The position numbers and the translations under genes were made by a program. A DNA stretch of 64,000 nt from Oxyruncus cristatus (taxonomy: Eukaryota > Chordata > Aves > Passeriformes > Cotingidae). Shown in pieces: positions 36,091-49,537 of the stretch. The notes under the pieces were generated by a model. It worked only from the letters and a program-made list of their open reading frames with translations, was not told the origin of the DNA and ran no database searches. Numbering within the stretch: the first letter of the stretch is position 1; every line of letters begins with the position of its first letter. The stretch is from NCBI GenBank assembly GCA_013399855.1, contig VXAY01002814.1, forward strand, positions 1,656,125-1,720,124. Reading direction: 5' to 3'.

Positions 36091-39000
36091 TGTCATGTGG
36101 ATAATTTTAAAAAATCTTAATAGGACTATTTTATGTGCAAATATAAAAATACAACATAACGTTTCCTTGTTGCGAACATTCACAGGAGGCTTACAATACC
36201 AGTTCTTGTCAGCTGTCTGAAACTTTGAAAGAAGGCAATTTCCTACCTTCTATCAGAATCCCAATACAGTGACATTCCAAGCAAAAAACTAAATCGGTCG
36301 GTGTTTGTAGGAGGAAAACCTCACTTAGATTCAAACCAATCTGGTCAAAATCTTTTTCTTGGTGCCCAAAACTCTATTGCCTTTCAGAAGTTTCAAAAAT
36401 ATTTCCATGATTTGGAAAAAGGTAAATTTGTGGGCATCTCTTTAAACAAGCTTTAAAGTTATGCAAAATGCCACTCCCAGTAGCATCTCAGTCTGTTAAA
36501 TCTCTCAGTAACTAAAGACAAAAAGCCTCACCAGTAACTCAGGTTTCCTGTAATAAATACAGCAGTAATCTAATTTGAGTTTCATAAAATTGGCATCTAC
36601 CTTATAGTCACAGTTCCTGCAAGAGCTAAGAGTCACTAGTTTCTGTCTGCAGCAATGCAATTTTGTGGAATTATATTACACTAGCTCTCATACACCTCTG
36701 CAAAACAGCATTGCTGTGAAAACACCACTTACTGGCTACCTAGAGTTTTACTTGCTATAAGCTGTTTAGACCACATGAAACCTGCAGTACACTGTTAGAT
36801 CTTTACAAATTTCATGAAATCTTTTTCGGATATCCAAAAAATCCTGAACTACTTGAATCTTTTGTCTCCCAGCACTGGGGACTGACCCATAATCTCTTTC
36901 CCAGCCAGTATACCAAATCTGTAGCCAACCTTGTCACTGACTCCAACAGCTGCTTAAATTCACCAGAGGGGATAGCAGCAATCCTACTTCTAAAAGAACA
37001 CCACAAGGCTTACGTTCATGATGCCTTGAGGAGACACTGAAAGGAAGGTCAAAGGTGAAGAAAAGATAAAGTGCAGTACAAGAAGATCAGTAAAGTTGAA
37101 TCTTCTTGATGGAAAACTCATGTCTGTTTCTTCATGATGCAAACAACATAACTTCATTTCAAAAAGCCTCTGTTTTTTGTTGATTTTTTTCCCTTCTCTT
37201 TTGATTTGGAGTATTTTGAAGTTTATTGAAGTTTTTTTCTTTTTTTTTTTAGGTCAGAGCTCTGTGCATCTAAAAGCCTTATTCAGTTGTTCTTGTCACG
37301 AGTACTTTGTCTTACACAGGCTGCATTACTCTTGTAAACAGAGGCAGCATCAAAGTGAAAGCAGATAGAGTCACATCAGTGGATTAAGGCCTTCTGCATG
37401 ATAAAGTAGCTACCTAGGGTGGGATAAACTTAATATGTGAAAGAATGTTATTGAGGAGGAATAAAGTGCCAAAACTCTGTCATTCTCTTAGTAATGTCCT
37501 AATCTAATGCCTGACACCAAGGCCTTAGGCCAGTGTTAGTGTTAATCAATGAAATACCCATCTGTGTTCCCTGTCCTTATCGCTATTTAGAACTAGCCTA
37601 AACTCAATTATTTTCCCTTAGAGACCAAGATGGGATATTAAGTTGAGTGAAAGGGATTGTGTCTCACAAAGAAATCCCAGTGTTAAAATGCAGAGGTGTC
37701 AACATTGCTAACTAAATTTCAGTTAAACAGAGATTAAATGCTAGTTCTTTGGACATGAAACACTGCATAGATTAAATCTGGTTAAAAATCCTTATTTAGA
37801 GAGCGGCTAAAAACTGTTAAGCAGTTTAATCAACTTATAATGTAAATTTTGTTCCCTCATATGCATTATTTATGCCCTGCAATAACTATTGTACAATAAA
37901 TGTTTGAAGAGCACACTCACTAAAGCAATAGGAAAGCACAGCCTCTTGCTGTTACCCAAAGCTGTGAATGATACAGACATTGCCAGATACATAATGGTTA
38001 TCTGAGGAGTATGTAATTTATCCCATGAGTCAACTGCAAATCTCATAATTCAAAACTGCCTTAGTCACAAATGAGTTATGGAGGTGTTTTTCACAAGTGG
38101 GAATAATCTCACATCCCATCAATACTCACTATTGTATTTTTGGTTCATACCACCAAGACAGAAATTATTATCTTTCTTATTTTATTAAATTTTGAAACTT
38201 GTTTGGCTTGCCTTTTTGTGTCTTTTTTTTTTTTTTTCCTAATTAGAACATTGTGAACACAGGAAGACTGCAGAAGTACATAGCCATTAAGGGCACTTCC
38301 AAGTGGACATATAGAAAAGAGATAAAGAAACCTCCAAATTAACAAGGAATAAATACTTTCAGCTGCTCTGTAATGAGCACTTTTTTGGGTTAATTTCTGA
38401 ATAGTCTCTGGGCTGAACTCAGCGTATGCATTTCTTAAGAATTTTCTTTTCTGATTCCCTTTTTTAGTTGTAAAATAATTGAGAATGCTTTATTACCACA
38501 AGCACTTTTTTTCCCAAAACTTTCAAGGTTGACAGTCAAAAATGCTACATAAATGAGCAGCAAAAACATTTTATTCTAAATGAAGAGACATGCATTCTCT
38601 TAGGTGTATATAAATAAAAAAAGATACCGAAGTGACTAAAATAAGGTGAGCATTTCTGTGACTATCATGGAAGTACCAGAGGAAAAAATAGAAGGAACGT
38701 CTCTTTGGATCACTTTCTCTGCTAGTAATTCACCAGCTGCAACTGTCCTCATGGTACTGGTCTTACTCTCAGTATTACTTTTTGTTTCTCTTTGAACTAC
38801 CAGTATAACTTTCTTGATTGCCACTGTGCATCTTTGAATAGCATCTCAAGCAAATTAACTGAAGACAAGGCAATACCATTTTCTTAACACTGGTAAGGAC
38901 AACATGTTGAAATGATGAACTTTGGTGTTGTGAATGGTTTTTTCTTTTTCTGAGGCAGAAGTATGGGCATAAATGCAGTGAATCTGTCTGACTATGTGGG

Positions 39001-40568
39001 TCCATGCTCTTCCTCTCTTCTCTCCAGGAGAAGCTACACTTACTATGTACTTTCTTGTTCGTATGCAAGATATAAGTTTTCTCAACTGCAGCGTAACCTC
39101 TACTTTTTTAAACTTTAAGTCTTTTTCATTTAAAAAGTAACTAATTTCTCTCTTGGTTACTTGAGCTCCTGGACATGGGAACTGGTTTTATGTAATATAT
39201 AATCAAGAGGAAACAGCAAACATGATTATGTGAGGGTTTGGGGTCATGGGTTGTTTCATTTTGTTAAGAGACAGAGGGATACAATATTTAAAATTATAGG
39301 CAGTTGTGAAATTTTGGTTTACACACTGCAAAAAATGTAAGTAGTTCTTGGGTCATTTAGCTGTTTCTCAAGGTGGCAGTTGGAAAAGTTCATAAAAAAA
39401 ACATTGTTTGAAGCCCGAAAAAGTAATTTGTCAAGATTTACAGGCAGTATTAAAGACTTGAGGAACTAAGGGATTCAAAAATCTGTTTCTAACACAGCTG
39501 AGCAAGCTTTGGCTTGTACTTCAGAAAACACTGTATCTTCCTGGGTTAGCAGAAATTGTTAATGATAATACAGAATAGAAGGCTGGTGCAAGGGCTTCTC
39601 TTAAAAAAAATTACGATTTTTAGAACAATTCTCCTCTCCAAGGTCTCAGTATTGCTTTGACTGAATAAAATTGTTCCTAGAGGGTTGCATTACAAAGGCT
39701 GAGTCTACCCTATTTTGATGATTCCCAAACTTAAAGAGAGGCACACACCACAATGAATAAAAAGACACTGCTAGTAGCAGGTATTTAGAAGTCTCATACT
39801 GGTGAAAATTTGAAGCCAGCTGTATACTGGTCTCATCACAAATCAACCTTTCATGTTCACAGCAACAAACACTAAAGGAATGTGCTGATTTAAAATTCTT
39901 AGTACTTCTTAACTTTTTTTTTCCTTTCAAATTTAGGGATACTTGAGTGGCTTTAGGTGGATTTAGGGTTACATTGGTGGCTAGGGAGGGGTGTCTGAAG
40001 AGGTCATTGAAAACCTGGCACTTATGAATAGGGCGAACTTTTGCTACTTGCTTCATTCTCCAGTCTGGCATTAGAAGGCAGTGTTGTTATGGCTCCCATC
40101 TCATGAGACAGACATAAAACCATAGATTCATCCACATGTATATAAATAAAAGTCCAGACTCTTCCTATTCTAATCCCCCTGCAATTGTTACAAGCAGTTT
40201 ACTTTCTGTCTGCAATTGCTGGATACTATTTCTGTGCATGATAAATACATGCTACACTGCACAAATGGCTGCATTTCAGTGACAGTTAAATGCTTCCCTG
40301 CTTAAGCAGTTTGCAAGAAGTATGGCTGATGACTTGAAGTCCTTTTAGGAAACATTGTGATCTTTGAGATTCAGGTGGTGAGGGAGACTAAGGCTAAGAT
40401 CTGGTTGTTCACAAAATACACTTGATACAGCACGGAGTTTTCTTTCTTTTAAAATTTTAGTGGTAAGGTATCCCAGAAAAAATGAGAAAGTGTCACAGAT
40501 TGCCTTGGAGTGCATCACACACAATCTGAATCCAAATCAGCAATACATTTGTAGGAAATTATCTTTGT
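36091..40568. other. AT-rich unique sequence
   Basis: No gene recognised. It includes a strong T-rich run ending in AG at 37227-37252, acceptor-like but without a plausible donor, and a T-run at 38223-38238. A 141-codon minus-strand frame at 39646-40071 resembles nothing I know. Confidence 0.4.
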
Positions 40569-40608
40569 TTTTACTGATGGAGAAGTGCTTTTACTGACAG
40601 AGAAGTGA
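40569..40608 (+). repeat. Imperfect 2 x 20 bp tandem duplication
   Basis: TTTTACTGATGGAGAAGTGC is followed by a second unit TTTTACTGACAGAGAAGTGA. The units differ at three positions. Confidence 0.85.
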
Positions 40609-41589
40609 GACAGGGAACATACCTCAGATGCACAGGCAGAGCCAATGAAAGGCTCCCCAGTCCCCTATGAACCCCTACTTGGTTTCAGCCATGGGCCACT
40701 CTCACAAAGCCATGCTGGTGCAGAATGCTCTACCCCACCTCCATCACAGGGCTGGTGCTATAAGCTGCAAGACAGCCAATCTCATGCAAAGGACACAATC
40801 CTAATGCAATTCCAATATAAATTATGTATGAACATTGTAGCAAAAGACAGTCAGAAAGCACATTGTGTAATTCAGCAATTCAATCACGTTTGTTGTTAGT
40901 GTACAGTACTGTATACTATAGTTGGAGAGGGAAACTGTCTCAGAGTCAAGTGGATCAAAAACAGTCTACGAGAGCCAACTAAAAAAGGCTATTGTACTTA
41001 GCTGACTGAAGTGGAGAATGAAGTACTCTCCCTCAATTAAGGAAAGTGCGGTGGAGCTGATTAACCTGCTTGTTACCTTGGTAACCTGAGATTTAGATTG
41101 TGAATGAATACATAAGGCTGTGGATACCTTTTAACAGAAAAGAGTCTGATGAACAGTTTGAGTGAGAACCACAGGGCTGAGAGGTACTGGCATTTAATCT
41201 GTTTTTGAGACAAAACTATTAATTTATAAGAGGTAGTCAGTGCTACTGTATTTAAGTCACCAATAAATAGGATGACAGCCATATGCTATGCTCCAATCTG
41301 CCTTGCAGGTTGTGCATACAGACCTAAACACTCAAAATCTTTCATAAGTGCAACTCCCCTGAGCCACCACAAAAAAGCTACCTGGCTTTGGGTTGGGCTG
41401 AGATCTCACAGCATCTGAGCTGTGTCTGAAATCATCTGAGCTCCTGTATGCAAACTGCCCACACTTTGGGCACTTGCGCACCTCGTCTCTCTGCTCTCTT
41501 CATTCTTTGTCTTTTGTACATCTCAGACTAATGGATAAGACTTCATATTTATTAACATTAAGCATCTTTCACCAGCTCTCCACCCCTTT
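40609..41589. other. Unique sequence, nothing recognised
   Basis: No gene or repeat family seen. Confidence 0.5.
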
Positions 41590-41700
41590 GTAGAAAAGGC
41601 CTGAGGCTACATTCTCCCCTCAGTTACACCTGTCCAATCCCATTGACTTCAGTAAGATTGAACAGGTGTAAGCAAGGAGAAAATTTGGCCCCCTGTTGTC
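41590..41700. repeat. Ancient palindromic interspersed repeat, copy B
   Basis: Arms TACACCTGTCCAATC (41625-41639) and GATTGAACAGGTGTA (41656-41670) pair over 15 bp with one mismatch around a CCATTGACTTCAGTAA loop. Pairing extends weakly outward to TTCTCC (41612-41617) and GGAGAA (41676-41681). AAATTTGGCCCC follows, a further hallmark of this old amniote repeat type. It shares the core with 35941-36090. Confidence 0.6.
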
Positions 41701-42537
41701 TATGAATTGCATTATCTGTGTTCACCACTTCCCTGACTTTATGTCGCTGGCAACTATAATTAATTTATAGTTTGTCTTATTCTCTTAGTTGTTTAATAAA
41801 TAGATGAAAACAGAAGACTCCCGAGGGACTTACTCCACTTACCTGTAATAGAAACTCTCCTACAGATACAGCTTCTTCAGGAATATCCTTCCTCTTCTTT
41901 TTATCAATTCTTTATGAATTTTCATTATCTTCTTTGGATTTTGCAGTTCTGCAGAATCAGATTTCTTGTGTACCACAACATGACACCACTAGCTTCTGAA
42001 AATGGAGCTGATCTTAAACTGAAAATATCTCATATTTGACTTTTGCAAAGACTAACATCTGCACTTAGCACAAGGAACATCATCAACTAGCAATTAATTA
42101 CAATAAATCACATCACCACAAGGACTGTTGCTTGAAGTAAATCAAAGGTAAAATCAAGGAGTAGTCAGGAAAGACTTTTTCGGAGATTTAACTACGTTTG
42201 TGAGTCTAAATTAAATCTTACTGAATAGCAGTTACTGTTAGAAAGTTTAGGCTGTCTGACCACCTTCCAAATGTTCCAGCACTGAATCTATTCTTTATTA
42301 AACTAGGAATGTATAAAACTGTTTCTAGGTACCAGGATAATCAGTCAAGTGTAGACAAACATTCATCCAGAGCATAAAAGAAAAAAACTTCACCTCAGTG
42401 AGAAGGAATACCCCCAATGAGATCATCATCATGGCTAATTCCGCTAAAATCAGTAAATTCAAGATTAATGTACTTTAAGTCCACAGAAAGAAATTACCCA
42501 TCCTTACATGCCTTCCATATAGGATTTCTTAGCTTTC
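41701..42537. other. Unique AT-rich sequence
   Basis: Nothing recognised. Confidence 0.5.
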
Positions 42538-42675
42538 TTAGTGCTTTACATAGGTGCTATCATCATCCCTATCTTGTGTGTTAAAAAGAGGCACATTTTA
42601 GCCCAAGGTCATCCAGCACATCAGAGGGAGAGCAGGGTTCCCAAGGTCCAATTTAGCATGTTGTTCTCTAGGCCA
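42538..42675 (+). mobile_element. MIR-type (CORE) SINE relic
   Basis: The order of signatures follows the MIR family: GTGCTTTACA, ATCATCATCCCTAT (where MIR has a pyrimidine-rich ATTATTATCCCC), GAGGCAC, GCCCAAGGTCATCCAGCAC, CAGAGGGAGAGCAGGGTTCCCAAGGTCC. Each is a modest variant of the MIR consensus in the right order and spacing on the plus strand. MIRs predate the mammal-bird split, so surviving copies in birds are old and rare. The tRNA-derived 5' part is not recognisable. Confidence 0.7.
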
Positions 42676-42766
42676 AACCTGTTGTACACCACAACAGGTC
42701 AGTTGAGTTAAATCCCATCCCAACATGCTCACTTCACAGACACTGAAAGCTCTGCACATTTCTGTG

Positions 42767-42797
<31 letters not shown>
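42767..42797 (+). repeat. Poly(A) run of 31
   Basis: 31 uninterrupted A residues, about 90 bp beyond the MIR relic. MIRs do not carry such tails, so this is more likely an independent homopolymer or the tail of an unrecognised retroposon on the plus strand. Confidence 0.9.
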
Positions 42798-42801
<4 letters not shown>

Positions 42802-43039
42802 ACTTACATAGTAGAGTATTTTTACTTTTTGCATTTTTTAAATACTATCCCCAGTTTCCTCTAAACTTCTAGTCAAACCTTAGCAGCATTAAGAAGTTTA
42901 CAAAAGCAGGGTGTTGAATGATTGGCAGTGCTTTTTGCTATATTAGTGATGCATTTAGAGTAATTATTGAATGGTCATTAAGTCAAGAGCAGGCCACCCA
43001 CTCCACATGTGGCACTCTTCTCACCTTCTACTAAATTAA
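42798..43039. other. Unique AT-rich sequence
   Basis: Nothing recognised. Confidence 0.5.
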
Positions 43040-43445
43040 TGTCTCTCCTCCTAGATATATGGATTTCCTGTCATGGAAACAATCTTCTTCTAGTAAAGAT
43101 GCAACATACTATTTTGCCGGCATTATGCAACTTTCAGCTGATAACTAGAGCTCAATGTATTATGCATGTTCTACTGCTCTAATAAATACAGGATTGACTT
43201 GTTTACTACCACCAGTGTTGCCTCGATTAGCACTGTGTTTCTCTAGGCCATTATTCATTGGTGAGAGGAAGTTAAGACCCGCTTGGTTCTCCATTAATCC
43301 AACTGTGTGAAACAAACTGGTTAATTTTTCAGCTTGTGTTGTTTGTTACTTAATGAGGAGAAATCGATTATTTCATTACTATCATTAACACCCTATTTAT
43401 GAAGTGCAACATCATTTATTTTTCAACTTCGAGCAACAAATTAGA
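43040..43445. promoter_or_regulatory. Candidate regulatory element, 400 bp motif-rich non-coding
   Basis: A long stretch without frames, rich in TAAT/ATTA cores (43161-43166, 43320-43325, 43350-43354, 43382-43386). It has ATGCAT near 43162, an ATCGAT at about 43363-43368, and retained CpGs near 43120, 43224 and 43280. Texture and motif density match enhancer-type conserved elements in gene deserts, but only alignment could confirm that. Confidence 0.35.
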
Positions 43446-46400
43446 ACTTCTAGTTTCTCCATGGAGATTCTGCCTCAGAAGTTACCTCACTGGGGCAAAA
43501 TGTACATCCATAGTCCATAGCACAGTGACCTAGAATAGTCTTCAAGACAAGCCCTTTGACTGTGAGTCAGGAATGATTTTCCCTTCTCATTTCTGGAGTT
43601 GATACAAGCATGGCATCTAGGATCCAGAACTCAATCACTCTGGTTTCTCATGTATCTCCAAAGACTGTAAGCAGGTAAATAACCCTGAATATACCAAACT
43701 TTCAAATTCCACCCATATTTCTACATCTTATACATCTAGCAAGGAATTCCATACTGGAACAAAACTGGACAAAAAAATCCACCACAGTACCATTCTTGTA
43801 GAGGAAAAGAATTTTAACCCTGCACTTCTCAGTAGTCAAGAAATAAACATCTCACTTTAATTTTGTGTGTGTCAGCTGGAAGTACAATACGTATAAAACT
43901 AGTCATACTTCAAAAGAAGGATGGGAACTAAAAGAAAAAAAGTCAAACAAAAAAAAAATCTGCCTTTCCTTCAGATCTGAGAGTCCATTGAGTGCACTCT
44001 AAAACACAGCAAGAAAGAGTGTTCTTGTAGCATTTCAAAGAGAAGCCAAACATGCAGAGATCACTGTTTCTCATGTTATTTTGGAGAGAAGAAGGACTGT
44101 GGTAGCTGGGAGACTCCCAGACAGCAACAGAAATATTTTTAAAAGGATTGACATAGAGTAGTGTCCACGGGATATCACTGGCTCCCTAGAAACCTAAACC
44201 TGTCCTTGGTGGTATTATGTGAGCTGACTGCTACTGAACAGGATGATTTTGCTCCAAGAGTTCTTTCTTGCAGTCCTCAAAAGCACTTGTAAAGAGAATC
44301 ATGGTAAACACAGAAGTCAGAAAGTTACAGATAGCTATCTTCTATCTTTTGCAGAACATAGTGTATCAAGGAATCTCTGATGTAAAGCTATTTTTGCCTC
44401 TCTTCAGCTTGTCCTATAGGTTGCCACTTAAATAAAAGCATGATTTTGTTAGAACATGCTTCCCATCTTGTTCAGTTTATACAGGCCAGTGTTAAACTAC
44501 ATCTCCCATATGGTGTCACCAAATCGTAAAGACAAAAAACTAGCCTACCAACAATGAATTGGTAGATATAGGGAAAACAAAACCCAAAAGGATTCAGTGT
44601 TGAAGGTCATAAGAAAAGAGGTGAGGGCTGTATAATTTTACTCCCAGTTTAACTAAAACGTGCTGTAATTTTCTGGATAAACCAATTAACCTCTGTGTCT
44701 CATGTATGTCCTCTCCTCTTCAGCAGTGCAGCTGAAACTAATCCACCTGGGGAACTGAGTGAAGCATCACAGCTCTGACCTGGCAAGAGTATGCTTAATT
44801 TCTTGCTTGTCAGTCAAGTCCAAAGGACTTAGATCCCAGTCATGGATGTTATGCAGAACATTGCTGCACTCTGTAGATACAGTTTAAGAGCCAGCCTGAC
44901 CTTTGCACTGTGATTGGGTCCTTCTTCCTCCCACCACCAAGCAGGCAGCCAGGTTGTGAACCAGAGAGCCTGAACACACACTACGGATCAAAATTAGAAA
45001 GCAGGGTGCATTTTTAGATCATTGCACAGGCATATACTATCTAGGTAGTGCCAGAGAAGATCCTACTTATTTTAGGAAAAATAGACATTTTCTTGCCTTC
45101 TGGTGGTGTTCATGGTCAAACTGGTGTTCTTAATCCCTATAAAGGCTGCACTCATCCTGGTCACCTGAATTATTTTCTCTTTATCATTCTCTATTATTAT
45201 TCTCTCTTCATCTCTAGGTCTTGAGCACCTGTCTCACCACTAAGCCTTCCTGAAGGAGTAATTTGTTACAGTTTTTTGCAGTATCTTCTTCCCAAATAAC
45301 ATTTACTGTGTTGTGCTATTCTTAGAAGTGACATTATGAAAGCAGCAACAAAGGGCTCCATGTTCAGAGAGGCTTTATGCATTCCTAATTAAATGTGGTT
45401 GAAAAACACCTCGAAGGGTGCTAGATAGCTAACTTTCATGCTGAAGACTCAAGGTGAGATCTGACCATCAGCCAGGCTCTCCTTCACTTCACAGCATTGC
45501 CAACAGTGATGCATCTGCAGCACAGTGTACTGACTGACAACCTCACTGGGGCTCAGACACTTTACAACAGCGAGAGATCTCTCCCTAGGGATCTCCGCAG
45601 CAACGCTCCCCTAAGCAAGTGCCTCATTGGGAACTGCAGCATCCTCTGAAATGCCAGAGCTCAGCCACTGTAGCAAGTAGGAGCTGAAAATTTTGGGGAA
45701 CTACATTCTGGCACAAGATAGAGTAAGAACCAATAAAGGGTGCATCCAAGATCTCCTCTAATAACTTAGTTGAAATGGTCTAAAAATGACCAAGCAAGCG
45801 GTTTGCTTCAGCTTCAATTGCTGCTACCGTGTTGCAAGTACCTCTATGTGAACTAAACCATTTTAGTGTAATTTAAATTTACCTTGCTGGGGTTGCCCTG
45901 GAACAGTCCTGCAGCTCACAGAGGATTTATCTGACATCTGATTTGCAGGCTGTATTAATGTCCAGCTATGAGGCAGTAGTGAACCAGGAGTAGGTTCTTA
46001 CACTACTCAGTCATACCTGCACCTGTAAGTACCCTGTTCTGTCCCCTACAGAGAAGTTAAATGGATTTTTTTTCTAGATAGCTGAAAGGCAAAGGTCCTG
46101 TTTGAAATATTATTTGAGTACTTTAGGCTTTTAGTGTAGGTCATATATGTGATAGAATAGCCAGAGTTTCACGTAGGCAGCTAATTTTATTACTTAAACC
46201 AAAATAAATTCTATATAGCAAAGACCTGCTTTAGATGTCAAGGTGGGCTAACATACCTACTCATCCATACGGAACTGATGTGCTATTTTTCAGAGCAGAA
46301 TCACATCTTGGACAAATAAAAATTCTTTCTAAAAATTATAAGCAATTAATTTTTTCCTTGTTATTGCATATTTGTGCTGTGTCTTAAACTATTCTATTTT

Positions 46401-47249
46401 CTCCTTTCCTCTTTCTCTTCTAATTGAGTCAACCATGGAAACTGCAACCAAGGTTGCAAACAGGTTCCCAGAAATACATTACTGTTTTTCACGTGGACCT
46501 GCAGCAACTGGTTGGACAGGAATGGCCTTTCTCCCATTAGATATTATGTTCATCTTGCCCATGACATACTAGAAGTCAGAGTCTCATCTAACCTAAGGGA
46601 ACTGTTTCCTTTATTCATTTCCCCACCAAACTGCAAGTGCCACAATAATATATTCTGACTAAGAGAAATAAAAAGGTTCCTGTAGCTGTAGTTTGGGTTT
46701 GTGTATGCTGCTGAAAGAGGTCAGCCCTGTTAATGGCATGTGAGAAGTATGTAGACAAACGTGCTCACTGCTGGGCAATTACTAGCCTTTAATGTGTAGA
46801 GAAATCAGCAGAGACTCATATGTATGTTTTATTAATTCTTCCTCTATCTTGGTCTGTGCAGACCTGGTGCAGGCAGTTATTTAGGAATTTACATACCATT
46901 GGTTCTAAGGTTTGAGGACAGATAAGAAAATTGATTACTACTACACAAATAAATTCAGTGATGTCTTTGAAGAGTCAAGGCCTACATATAGTGATGCTGC
47001 TGTTCTGCTGAAAAACTGTGAAGCAGGATGCTATCCCCTATCAAAGCAGGAAGGTATGCTACAGCTCACAGTCACCTTATTCTGACACTGAACAGAAGAA
47101 TCACACCCCATTTAGTCTAATGTTTTGTTTGCCCTGTGAATTTTAAAGACAAAGAGGAACACAAGGTCCAACAATTCCAGGGACATAGTCTAAAGACATA
47201 CACAAAATTTTACTTCCCTTACAAATAGAATTCCTTTATATTTGCCTTT
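43446..47249. other. Unique sequence, nothing recognised
   Basis: Long AT-rich stretch with almost no frames above 60 codons. No repeat family was identified. Confidence 0.5.
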
Positions 47250-47325
47250 GAAAAAAAAAAACCAAAACCAAACACACAAACCACAAACAAAAAAAGCCCA
47301 ATCAACAAAAAACCCCAAAACTTTG
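47250..47325 (+). repeat. A-rich low-complexity stretch
   Basis: A-rich with CAAA, CCAAAA and ACAAAC units. It produces a Lys/Gln/Thr-rich pseudo-frame on the plus strand (47242-47439), which is not a gene. Confidence 0.8.
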
Positions 47326-49537
47326 TGGCTTTTTCTATTCTGTTTGACAAAAGTAGAACATATCATTATACATGTGGCTTTTTTTCTGGCTAGCTTTCCA
47401 GCTCAAAACCCTAAGCTGGGGAACAAGAACAAGTTCTAGTTTTCTAAGGGAAGCTTGGAAGAGCAGGTTTATTCCAACAGATGTATGAAAGTAGTTCTCA
47501 GACTGCAAAGCAGGTGACCAAAACATGGATTACAATAACAAGCAGCGTAGAAACAGCCAGAAAACATGGCAATTGCTTCTGAAAAAATAACTGCAGTGTG
47601 TATAGGGCAATATTCATATTTCAGCTCTTAAAGTCACTCAAAGCAGTAAGCATGATCACCAGCTGCTCTTTAAGGTTCATATAATTGAGAGGTATTTGAA
47701 TCAGGTATATGGGGCTGACCGTCATAAACCAAGTTACACTATATTCAGGTTAGTTTCCCCACCTCCATACAGAACATTGTAGGCAGAGTGCTAGAGGTGT
47801 TTTTACTCTTTACGTATTAAATAGACCCGATGTACAGGCAACAACAGCTCATAAGCCTTACTACACAGCATGGAAGAGCTCAAGAGTTTGCTCCCTTATT
47901 CACAAAGACAGTAAGTGTATCAGCATCTGTGAATAGCCTCTACCATCAGGAGAGTCATTGTCAAGGATAAACTAAATAAAACCTCCACAAAGTGTGAAAG
48001 ATCAGTCTGATTTCTTATTCTGACATAGTCATCGATAGTCACTTAAATTTTGAATCCCAGCTGTAATATTCCTCCATAAAACCTTTCCAAAGCCAAGACA
48101 GCTTCTTTATCAAGCAGACAATGATTGCATAGAAGGAACAAAGAAGGTTTGCAATATGTAGTCTTACAAAAATATAAAGGACTATGGTTGCATAGATACA
48201 TCCTTGGTACAGACATGTGAGGGTAAGACTTACATATAAGAGAGTTGATTCACATACCTCTGGTTCTGAAATGTGTCAAGAGCAGATCTACATCCAATGG
48301 GAAGTCAGTTTCGTATGTAGAAGATAAAGGTAAGCTTCTTCCCCATGAGCAGCTCTCTTTATGCCACGACCCTGCAAGGCTGGAAACAACTTGGCAAGCA
48401 GGCGCAGAATGGTGAGCATCTGTCCCTGTGTCCCTACAGACTTTACCCATGGAGGTTCTTGTTGGAACAAGATTCTCTTCAGAAGATCCTGGCCAGAGGA
48501 GGCCTGAAGTAACCTCTGGCAATTTATCTTCAGAGAAGACGGACCACCAGGAAGTAACAAAAAAAGACACCTGATTGTATGGGTATTGGACAGGCACAAG
48601 TCTATTTCCACAGAAATGTCTTGATCTCTCCACAGAAGAGTCATTCTCATTCACCATCTCTAAGGGATCTAGTACCACTGCATGAGGGAAAGTTATAAAA
48701 GTTTTTTCCATAGCCTAGCCCTCCTTCCATTATATCTCATGGATCTGGCCGGGACCAGGGCACAAAAGGAAAGCTTCACTGCCTTCTGGTTATTCTGCAT
48801 TTGTGGCAGCAGGAACATGTGATAAGGCCACACCATGGTCAAATGAGTATCATGGCACAGCAAGATGTATGTCTCAGGCGAGTCAAATTCTACTGGCAGG
48901 TGGAAGGAAATGCACTCAGAGTGGACTCATATCAACACCAGCTCCTGAAAGCAGAATTTGATGCAGTGAATCTGCCCTAGCTGATTTTACTAGTGACTTA
49001 TTTTATTAGTATGTGCCACATTTAAACCTCCCATCAGTATAGAAAGGACTCTGCATAAGTTGGCACGAAATAGGATCTTTCCTGCTCAAGTTATCAGAGC
49101 TCCTGCTGGACAGGGCTGAGCTGAAGTTCACTGGAATCCTAGGCAAAGGCAAGCATTGCTATGGACTCTAGGACCCAAGCAATTCAACGCTGATTAAACC
49201 ACTTACCTTCGAAAGGTAGGGCCCATGGTGCTTAAAGTGGGGTGAGGCTCAATGTTTTGCTGACTGCTGTTGAAATTGGTAACAGACTTTGCATATTATA
49301 TCACCAGGTTTTTTTGGTTGTATTTCACATGCAGTGTTTTTCTGCTTTTGACTTTGAGGTGTGAGGGGGAAGGCTCTAATCATATGGCCTTGTGCAGATG
49401 CTCCATTTGCATTTCTATTAATCCAGGCCCTCCTGGAGACGTTTGAGCATAGGCACAGCATGCTCTGCGTTTGAACTTGTGAGAACCCACACCACTGCTT
49501 AATAACTTAATACATATGTATAGCCTCCTTCAGCAGC
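47326..49537. other. Unique sequence, one unexplained frame
   Basis: A 153-codon minus-strand frame (48250-48711) overlaps a second minus-strand frame of 120 codons (48288-48650). See findings. Nothing else recognised. Confidence 0.4.

Noticed and set aside
37227..37290. Strong acceptor-like T-run ending in AG
   Set aside because: No donor within a reasonable distance in an open frame. The T-run is probably a simple repeat.
39367..39380. Partial CTCF-like match (AAGGTGGCAG)
   Set aside because: Only 11 of 14 consensus positions match and the 5' half is wrong. Below the two sites reported.
39646..40071. 141-codon minus-strand frame
   Set aside because: No family resemblance, no promoter or splice framing. 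Isolated in AT-rich DNA.
42767..42797. Poly(A) run as the tail of a processed pseudogene
   Set aside because: The preceding sequence shows no coding or mRNA-like similarity that I recognise and no flanking target-site duplication.
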